A stretch of 5,121 nucleotides of DNA from an uncultured cyanobacterium (GTDB lineage: Bacteria > Cyanobacteriota > Cyanobacteriia > Phormidesmidales > Phormidesmidaceae), in the NCBI GenBank assembly GCA_938029995.1, contig CALHGI010000093.1:1-5121 (forward strand), read 5' to 3'. The notes under the pieces are model-generated. The model did not search any database. It was not told where the DNA came from and saw only the letters and a program-made list of their open reading frames with translations. Of the stretch, positions 1 to 4,595 are shown in pieces. Position numbers and translations under genes: made by a program. Numbering within the stretch: the stretch's first letter is position 1; every line of letters starts with the position of its first letter.

Positions 1-527
1 TCAGCCTTCGTTGCATCGCGACCATCGGCCCAGATTGTATTGTTGTAATGCTTTAGGGAACCGATATTAAATACTTCACCTACGATGAGGTCTAGGTTGT
101 TAACACCACCAAAGCCCAGACCACTCTTCTTAGCAGTGTAGTCTTTGTGCCAACCATACTGGTAGTTTTGACTGCCATCAACAGAGGAGTACCAGCCTTT
201 ATCCCAGTTGTACTTAGTACCACCTTCAAAGTTCTTGTTAGTGTTGCTATACACGCCATCACCCCAACGTACTTGGGAAACACCGTCCACTTCGATGAAT
301 TCTACATAGTTATCGTCGTGGTTGTTGGCATAGTTAATCACAGACTGTTCATAGTCGGCAAAATCGCTATTAGTAGCAGCTTTACCCACGGTTGTTCCAT
401 TGGACAATTGGGCGTTATCAAAGCTAGCGGAGGTTTTAGTCAGGGTGAATGCATAACTTGGGGCTGCCCCCATGGCGCTAATAAAAGCAGCGATAGTTAG
501 TGCAGCGCGAATGTTTGACTTGTTCAT
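1..527 (-). CDS. Secreted choice-of-anchor K-like protein, 3' end outside window
   Basis: The frame is open from ATG at 527-525 to the window edge, giving 175 residues without a stop. Residues 1-26 form a textbook Sec signal peptide: MNKSN, then a hydrophobic core, then a likely cleavage site after SYA (24-26). The mature part is rich in Asn, Asp, Tyr and Gly. It contains VRWG (86-89), LGFG (137-140) and VGEVFNIGSLKHYN (149-162), a pattern I associate with the choice-of-anchor K family, whose members carry various C-terminal surface anchors (often PEP-CTERM in cyanobacteria). That anchor would lie beyond the window and cannot be checked. AAGG at 535-538 (read on the minus strand), seven bases before the ATG, supports this start. 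Hand counts for 1-180 give about 45% GC, lower than the neighbouring genes. The reading frame is secure, the family assignment moderately so, and no function can be stated beyond an exported, possibly surface or matrix protein. Confidence 0.8.
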   Translation of the reverse strand, partial: MNKSNIRAALTIAAFISAMGAAPSYAFTLTKTSASFDNAQLSNGTTVGKAATNSDFADYEQSVINYANNHDDNYVEFIEVDGVSQVRWGDGVYSNTNKNFEGGTKYNWDKGWYSSVDGSQNYQYGWHKDYTAKKSGLGFGGVNNLDLIVGEVFNIGSLKHYNNTIWADGRDATKA

Positions 528-554
528 TATTTGACCTTGGTTGATTACTGCGTG

Positions 555-585
555 GGTATCCGTGTCTTTCACCCTTATGTGTCAA
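555..585 (-). promoter_or_regulatory. Possible promoter of the secreted-protein gene
   Basis: On the minus strand there is a perfect TTGACA at 585-580. The best -10-like element downstream is GATACC (560-555), which matches only three consensus positions at a long 19-base spacing. It lies about 28 bases upstream of the start codon. The -35 box is good and the -10 is poor, so this is only a candidate. Confidence 0.3.
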
Positions 586-730
586 ATTTAATACCTAAAA
601 ACCCCTATGAGACGCTGGTAAATACTGATGTTGTCTGTGAAGAATTGATTGACCTCATAGCTTTCAAGGAGACTTTTGTAGAGCCCTGAACAAAAATCAA
701 TTATTGTTGTTGAAAAATCCAGGCAGTTTT

Positions 731-761
731 ACGAGAAATTACCCACGAGAAATGACGAGAA
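731..761. repeat. Three direct repeats of ACGAGAA
   Basis: ACGAGAA begins at 731, 745 and 755. The first two copies extend to ACGAGAAAT. Start-to-start spacing is 14 and 10 bases. On the minus strand this reads as three TTCTCGT boxes, about 200 bases upstream of the secreted-protein start and about 90 bases downstream of the recombinase stop. It could be a protein-binding cluster, but nothing identifies a binding factor. Confidence 0.5.
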
Positions 762-853
762 CTATTGAATAGCGTCTAGCATCCGCCAAGATGCCTGCTG
801 CCCTAAGCGAACAAAGCGCAATATCAGACCATGGAATGTCCGTGGCAGATTCG

Positions 854-2191
854 TTAGAACGTAAAAATTAGCTTTAATGTCCAGTCACTACCGTGGCGCA
901 CAATTTGAATATCACGAATGAATTCTCGAAAGAAGAACCGGCGCTCTGGTTCCGATAGGTCTTCCCAAAATTGAGGAATACTCACCGCCTGGGAGAGCTC
1001 TTTCAGATTGACCGGGGGAAGTTGGGCCAGTTGTTGGGTAAGTTGGGCGATTTCTGTCTGAACACCATAGGTCCGCAGGTCGGCGGTGGTCTGATCCAAA
1101 ATTCCTTGGGTCACTAGCTGGGCCAGCTGGGGCAGGATGGACTGCTTGGTTGAGATCGCAGCTTCCAAGGCCCTTTTCGGATTACGGTCGGAGGTGGGCA
1201 TCTGATCCACTGCCCGAGGAAGATCGCGGCAAATCGCTTGAATGGTTTGAGTTAGCAGGGCTTCATAGGATAGTGCTTTGCACTGGGCGGGGCAGCTGGT
1301 AGCCCTCATATAGATATAGTCGCGGGCACGGCGGGGGGCGCTGACCCGACTCACGGTCAATTTGGCCTGGCACTGCTGGCAGGTGACCAACCCCGCCAGA
1401 GAGCGGGGAGCACTGGCTGTTTTGGGGGGCATGGTACGATTTCGCCGCAGCAACCGATCAATCTGGGCCGCCTCGTCCACATCTAAAAGCGGGCGATGGG
1501 TGTTGAGAATAGTTCCACCGTCGCCATAACGGGTATGTCCTCTATATATAGGATGCTCTAGCCACCGCCGCCCGGTGGAGGCGGAAATCTTCTTACCATA
1601 TTGCTTAGCAATATGACGGACCGCGCCCCGCAACGAGCCATAGAGCAAAAACTGTTCAAAAAATGTCTTCAGCACGGCAGCCGTCGTGCGATCAATCACA
1701 TAGCCTTGCTTACCACGGCGGTAACCATAGGGAGCTTTACCCGGTGGGGGCAGTGCCTTGAGCCGTTTAGCCGCATGGCCCTGGCGAATGCGGCGCTGGC
1801 GGTGGACAGTCTGCACCTGGGCCAAAATCACCGACAGTTGCCCATGGGATTCTCCGGGGGCTGGGGTTTGATAGGCTTGCTCCGTGGCAATCACCACTGT
1901 ACCCGCCGATTCTAAGGCGCTCAGGTGTTCGGCCACCGCCGCTAAAGAATCCCCCAGTTCATCGAGGCGTCGAACTAATAGGTAGTCAGGGGCTGGAGTT
2001 TGAGCTAAGAGTGCCTGCAGTTGGGGCCGTTGCCGGGAACGGGAGGCATCCTTAGGGTTGGTCGTGTCTTTAATCGGTGTATCCGTCAGCGGCGTATCTC
2101 TATAGATCCGATCTACCTCCCAGCCCCACACATTGCCATCCACCGGTGGATCGAGCTGGGGATCTGTGTATAGGTAGGCGGCGGTTTGCAT
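854..2191 (-). CDS. xisF: XisF-like serine recombinase family protein, probably lacking the active site
   Basis: This 445-residue protein has the layout of large serine recombinases of the XisF/SpoIVCA type. It has a resolvase-like N-terminal domain (about 1-135) and a Recombinase domain (about 148-250, with GKAPYGYRRG at 151-160 and RWLEHPIYRG at 209-218). A zinc ribbon follows (C271, C274, C300, C304), then a helical, Gln/Leu-rich coiled-coil-like region (about 338-395). Aligned by eye with gamma-delta resolvase, Y6 matches the conserved Tyr of YARVS, but the positions of R8 and catalytic S10 are Y8 and D10. The DRLGR motif reads DELGD (77-81), so R68 and R71 become E78 and D81. Residues 33-52 form a hydrophilic insert. 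XisF of heterocyst formers excises the fdxN element, but here no xisH, xisI, nif gene or element boundary is seen. Loss of activity is inferred; a DNA-binding role is possible. ATG 2191 fits the AAYLYTDP opening; no Shine-Dalgarno site is obvious. Confidence 0.87.
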   Translation of the reverse strand: MQTAAYLYTDPQLDPPVDGNVWGWEVDRIYRDTPLTDTPIKDTTNPKDASRSRQRPQLQALLAQTPAPDYLLVRRLDELGDSLAAVAEHLSALESAGTVVIATEQAYQTPAPGESHGQLSVILAQVQTVHRQRRIRQGHAAKRLKALPPPGKAPYGYRRGKQGYVIDRTTAAVLKTFFEQFLLYGSLRGAVRHIAKQYGKKISASTGRRWLEHPIYRGHTRYGDGGTILNTHRPLLDVDEAAQIDRLLRRNRTMPPKTASAPRSLAGLVTCQQCQAKLTVSRVSAPRRARDYIYMRATSCPAQCKALSYEALLTQTIQAICRDLPRAVDQMPTSDRNPKRALEAAISTKQSILPQLAQLVTQGILDQTTADLRTYGVQTEIAQLTQQLAQLPPVNLKELSQAVSIPQFWEDLSEPERRFFFREFIRDIQIVRHGSDWTLKLIFTF

Positions 2192-2325
2192 AGAATGAAA
2201 AACGGATTCTGCCCTAGGGGGAACGCATGAAGGAAAAAGTCGTGCTCCCCCTTAAACCTATAGCTTTTGACCAAATCCAGGGCCAGAACCGCTGATTAAT
2301 CTTTAGATTTTTAAGGGCTAGATCG
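2192..2325. promoter_or_regulatory. Divergent promoter region with an inverted repeat
   Basis: These 134 bases separate the divergent recombinase and lipoprotein genes and must hold the start signals for both. AGGGGGA (2216-2222) and TCCCCCT (2246-2252) form a perfect 7-bp inverted repeat with a 23-base spacer, which could be a hairpin or an operator. TTGACC at 2267-2272 is a -35-like box for the plus strand. The AT-rich stretch at 2294-2310 offers only -10-like sequences at poor spacing (such as TAGATT, 2304-2309). No promoter can be assigned with confidence. Confidence 0.35.
2313..2317 (+). promoter_or_regulatory. Shine-Dalgarno site favouring the ATG at 2326
   Basis: AAGGG lies eight bases before ATG 2326. 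The alternative ATG at 2371 has no such site at a useful distance. This is the main argument for the longer form of the lipoprotein. Confidence 0.45.
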
Positions 2326-3168
2326 ATGGGTGCGCTACACTCCAATGGAGCAAGCTGGCGTCGTGAAACCATGGGTAAAACAACTAATACATTAGCCCCC
2401 TTATTTTCCTTCTGTTTAATGTTGGGCCTAGCCAGCTGTGGGCGCACCCAACAGGCAACCCAGCCGGAAGCCCCTGGGGAGACCCCAGCCAAAACCACTG
2501 ATGTGGCACCTGCGGAAACCGCTACCGCCGACAACGCCCCAACGCCAGTGGAGCCGCCAGTAGAGAGTCCCGCTTCCCCAGAGCCCGCCACTAACGCACC
2601 ATCCCCCACCGGGCCCGTGGCCCTAGCCAAAAAAGACTGTGGGCAAATGGCCACCCAGCTAGAGATGAATCAATGTGCGGCTGAAAACTATGGCATTTCG
2701 GACAAGGAGCTCAATCAGGTCTACCAGACGGTGATGCAAAGCCTAGATGCGGGGGCCAAAACCCAGCTGACCACAGCGGAAGAACGCTGGATTGCTTTTC
2801 GTGATGCCGAGTGTAAGTTTGAGGCTAATCGCTTCGAGGGCGGGTCCATTGCGCCCCTGATCCAGGCTAGCTGCATGGAACAGATAACGGACAATCGGAT
2901 CGCGGAACTCAGGCAAACGACTCAGCCTGAGGGTAGCTATGGCGACGCCGATACTCAACTCAACCAGGTGTATGAGGCTGTCCAGGATCTAGCCACCGAG
3001 GCCCAAGGGGAGTCTCTGCTGGATGTACAGCTCACGTGGTTGGGATATCGGGATGCCCACTGTGAATTTGAAGCGGCGCGGTCGGCGGATGAACAGGCCT
3101 GTCTGGCAGCGGTCACGGAGACCCGTGTGTGGCAGTTGGAAGCGTTGGCGGACGAATGGTCACTCTAG
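2326..3168 (+). CDS. Lipoprotein with two LprI/DUF1311-type domains
   Basis: This 280-residue protein has a hydrophobic segment (about 23-37) ending in a lipobox, LASC, with acylated Cys at 38. A Pro/Ala/Thr/Glu-rich linker (about 41-98) would span the cell wall region. The first LprI-like domain (about 105-196) has C105, C117, C163 and C183, ELNQVYQ (128-134), WIAFRDAEC (155-163) and a closing RIAEL (191-195). A second, shorter copy (about 204-275) has QLNQVYE (211-217), WLGYRDAHC (238-246), C259 and RVWQLEAL (267-274), but lacks the leading cysteine pair. The family is named after mycobacterial LprI, a lysozyme inhibitor; activity here is not shown. The start is uncertain: ATG 2371 (M16) gives a more typical lipoprotein signal with Cys at 23, whereas ATG 2326 has the better ribosome site. 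The hydrolase gene follows after 26 bp, probably in one operon. Confidence 0.85.
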   Translation: MGALHSNGASWRRETMGKTTNTLAPLFSFCLMLGLASCGRTQQATQPEAPGETPAKTTDVAPAETATADNAPTPVEPPVESPASPEPATNAPSPTGPVALAKKDCGQMATQLEMNQCAAENYGISDKELNQVYQTVMQSLDAGAKTQLTTAEERWIAFRDAECKFEANRFEGGSIAPLIQASCMEQITDNRIAELRQTTQPEGSYGDADTQLNQVYEAVQDLATEAQGESLLDVQLTWLGYRDAHCEFEAARSADEQACLAAVTETRVWQLEALADEWSL

Positions 3169-3194
3169 GACGTTGGTTATACCTGTGCAATTAG

Positions 3195-4091
3195 ATGATT
3201 TTTTATAAGGGATTGCTCGGGTTGTTAGGGGCTGCGGCCTGCGTATATGGGGCAATTTGCGGCCTGCTTTATGTTTATCAAACCCAGCTGATTTTTAAGC
3301 CCGACGCCTTCGTGGCTGAAACACCAGCGGACCAACAGCTGGACTATGGGGAGGTGTGGATTGGCTTAGATGGACGTGAGGCAACCCCCCAGCAAGGATT
3401 ACATGGATGGTGGCTGCCGGGGTTGCCGGGCAAGCTATCTGGACTGACCCTGCTTTACCTCCATGGCAATAGTGCCAATATTGGGGCCAACCTGGGGCTG
3501 GCCCATCGCTATCAACGCATGGGGTTTAATGTTTTGCTGGTGGATTATCGGGGCTATGGCCTGAGTCCTGGTCCGTTTCCCAATGAACAGCGGGTGTATG
3601 AAGATGCGATCGCAGCCCACCGCTATGTCACCGAAACCCGCCAGATCCCGGCACAAAAGCTGTGGGTATTTGGCCATTCCCTGGGGGGTGCCATTGCCAT
3701 TGAACTAGCGACCCAGCGCCCAGCGGCCGGATTAATTATCCAGAGCACCTTTAGCACCATGCTCGATGCCGTGAAATTTTCTGGACAATATCAATGGATA
3801 CCGGTGAACTGGATTTTGACCCAGCGATTTGAGTCTGCCGCCAAGGTTCCCCAGCTATCCCTGCCAATTTTCTATATTCATGGTCTAGCGGATGACACCA
3901 CAGCAGCTATGATGTCGGAGCAACTCCACGCCCTATCCCCACCGCCTAAACGGCTATGGCTGTTACCAGACGCGGGCCACAACAATGTAGCGACGACTGC
4001 GGGGCCGGACTACTTTACACAGGTCGAAACGTTTGTTCAGCAAACGCAACCCGCTGTGTCTATTCAACCCCCCACGTCTCCCGTAGAATAG
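3195..4091 (+). CDS. Membrane-anchored alpha/beta hydrolase (Bem46/ABHD13-like)
   Basis: This is a 298-residue serine hydrolase. A hydrophobic segment at about 6-28 looks like an N-terminal membrane anchor or uncleaved signal, followed by YQTQLIFKP (28-36), typical of the family. The oxyanion region is HGNSANIG (90-97). DYRGYGLSPGPFP (117-129) matches the usual YRGYG.S.G strand-loop. The nucleophile is S162 in GHSLGG (160-165). The likely acid is D233 or D234 in the HGLADD segment, and the base is H262 in DAGHNN. Length and motif order are complete, so it is probably active, but the substrate (ester, lipid or peptide) cannot be told. The Pro/Thr-rich tail (about 284-298) extends past the fold. 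The start at ATG 3195 lies 26 bp after the lipoprotein stop and lacks an obvious Shine-Dalgarno site, suggesting cotranscription. A HIP1 octamer lies inside the gene at 3606-3613. Confidence 0.9.
   Translation: MIFYKGLLGLLGAAACVYGAICGLLYVYQTQLIFKPDAFVAETPADQQLDYGEVWIGLDGREATPQQGLHGWWLPGLPGKLSGLTLLYLHGNSANIGANLGLAHRYQRMGFNVLLVDYRGYGLSPGPFPNEQRVYEDAIAAHRYVTETRQIPAQKLWVFGHSLGGAIAIELATQRPAAGLIIQSTFSTMLDAVKFSGQYQWIPVNWILTQRFESAAKVPQLSLPIFYIHGLADDTTAAMMSEQLHALSPPPKRLWLLPDAGHNNVATTAGPDYFTQVETFVQQTQPAVSIQPPTSPVE
3606..3613. repeat. HIP1 octamer GCGATCGC
   Basis: This palindromic octamer is strongly over-represented in many cyanobacterial genomes. The copy lies within the hydrolase gene and supports the cyanobacterial origin. 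Confidence 0.85.
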
Positions 4092-4098
4092 ACGTTGG
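4071..4098 (+). other. Hairpin spanning the hydrolase stop codon
   Basis: ACGTCT (4074-4079) pairs perfectly with AGACGT (4090-4095). After one mismatch, two more C-G pairs extend the stem (4071-4072 with 4097-4098). The 10-base loop contains most of the stop region of the hydrolase gene. No T-run follows (the next bases are AGTTG), so it is not a standard terminator. It could mark a processing or stability element before ccmK4, or be chance. Confidence 0.3.
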
Positions 4099-4134
4099 AG
4101 TTGTAAAAACATTAGCCAATCTAGGCTCGTAATA

Positions 4135-4140
4135 AAGGAG
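4135..4140 (+). promoter_or_regulatory. Strong Shine-Dalgarno site of ccmK4
   Basis: A perfect AAGGAG ends seven bases before ATG 4148. It is the strongest ribosome site in the window, fits a highly expressed structural shell protein, and fixes the ccmK4 start. Confidence 0.8.
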
Positions 4141-4147
4141 AACGGCA

Positions 4148-4489
4148 ATGCCAGAGGCAGTAGGATCGCTAGAGACAAAGGGGTTTCCCCCAGTGCTAGC
4201 CGCAGCAGATGCGATGGTCAAGGCAGGACGAGTCACATTGGTCAATTACATCCGAGCTGGGAGTGCTCGATTCTGTATCAATATTCGGGGCGATGTATCC
4301 GAGGTTAAAGCAGCCATGGCTGCGGGCGTAGAGGCCGCAGAAAGAGCCTACGGTGGCGTCCTCGAAACTTGGGTGATTATTCCTCGGCCCCATGAGAACG
4401 TAGTGGCAGTTTTACCCATCGACTTTAGCGAAGATGTTCAGCGCTTCCGCGATGCGGTGGAGCAACCCATTTTGCCAGGACGAATGTAG
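4148..4489 (+). CDS. ccmK4: Carboxysome shell hexamer protein CcmK4
   Basis: This 113-residue single-BMC-domain protein is of normal length for CcmK4. The opening AVGSLETKGFPPVLAAADAM (4-23) is the classic BMC start. RAGSARF (36-42) occupies the pore-loop position where CcmK1/CcmK2 have KIGSGR. NIRGDVSEVK (45-54) and TWVIIPRPHENVVAVLPIDF (74-93) agree closely with the CcmK4 subgroup as I remember it, rather than CcmK1, CcmK2 or CcmK3. The product forms hexameric tiles of the beta-carboxysome shell, with a central pore thought to pass small metabolites around Rubisco and carbonic anhydrase. ccmK3, normally paired with ccmK4 at a site away from the main ccm operon, is not next to it; the hydrolase gene is, 56 bp upstream. 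No good promoter is visible in that gap. The gene ends before a strong terminator. Confidence 0.95.
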   Translation: MPEAVGSLETKGFPPVLAAADAMVKAGRVTLVNYIRAGSARFCINIRGDVSEVKAAMAAGVEAAERAYGGVLETWVIIPRPHENVVAVLPIDFSEDVQRFRDAVEQPILPGRM

Positions 4490-4494
4490 GCGTC

Positions 4495-4523
4495 AGCCCC
4501 TAGGCTGAGATGCCTAGGCTCAG
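4495..4523. repeat. Repeated CCTAGGCT with hairpin potential after ccmK4
   Basis: CCTAGGCT occurs at 4499-4506 and 4513-4520, a 14-base step. Because CCTAGG is its own reverse complement, the two copies can pair with each other. CTGAG (4505-4509) and CTCAG (4519-4523) give an alternative 5-bp stem. It sits in the 3' untranslated part of ccmK4, upstream of the main terminator, and may affect transcript stability. Confidence 0.4.
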
Positions 4524-4559
4524 ACACCAATGTTTCACCCATAAATACATTTTTAAAGA

Positions 4560-4595
4560 GCTAGGGCGGTTGCATAGGACCACCCTAGCTTTTTT
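4560..4595. terminator. Intrinsic terminator between convergent genes
   Basis: An 11-bp stem is formed by 4560-4570 and 4579-4589 (GCTAGGGCGGT with ACCACCCTAGC), with an 8-base loop and six Ts at 4590-4595. In plus-strand RNA the stem has one C-A mismatch; in minus-strand RNA that position becomes a U-G wobble, so the whole stem pairs. The T-run is good for ccmK4 (plus), while the minus direction has only TCTTT. It should stop ccmK4 transcription efficiently and may also act on the opposing gene, whose stop codon (4594-4596) overlaps the T-run. Confidence 0.88.

Larger units (their letters stand above)
528..853. other. AT-rich spacer between recombinase and secreted-protein gene
   Basis: No convincing gene lies in these 326 bases on either strand; the longest ATG-started frames I found by eye are under 20 codons. 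The spacer holds the candidate promoter at 555-585 and the ACGAGAA repeat cluster at 731-761. It also has a distant 7-bp inverted repeat, CTATGAG (605-611) and CTCATAG (654-660), and a small hairpin, GCATC (779-783) and GATGC (790-794). That hairpin lies downstream of the recombinase stop codon but has no T-tract on the minus strand, so no clear intrinsic terminator is visible for that gene. Confidence 0.6.

Noticed and set aside
147..500. Plus-strand open frame of 117 codons, and a minus-strand frame at 92-283
   Set aside because: Both overlap the signal-peptide-bearing minus-strand gene in other frames. That gene lacks a stop within the window and explains the region better.
605..660. Inverted repeat CTATGAG / CTCATAG
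   Set aside because: Only 7 bp with a 42-base spacer in an AT-rich stretch and no further pairing; this is close to what chance would give.
1601..1915. Plus-strand open frame of 104 codons inside the recombinase gene
   Set aside because: It is antisense to recognisable Recombinase-domain sequence and shows no domain or ribosome site of its own.
2214..2654. Minus-strand open frame of 146 codons opposite the lipoprotein start
   Set aside because: Its low-complexity Gly/Ala/Ser/Val composition mirrors the Pro/Ala/Thr-rich linker on the other strand, and the lipobox and LprI motifs clearly identify the plus-strand gene.
3023..3208. Plus-strand open frame of 61 codons bridging the lipoprotein end and hydrolase start
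   Set aside because: It is in another frame of the second LprI-like domain, is Arg-rich without recognisable features, and has no supporting ribosome site.
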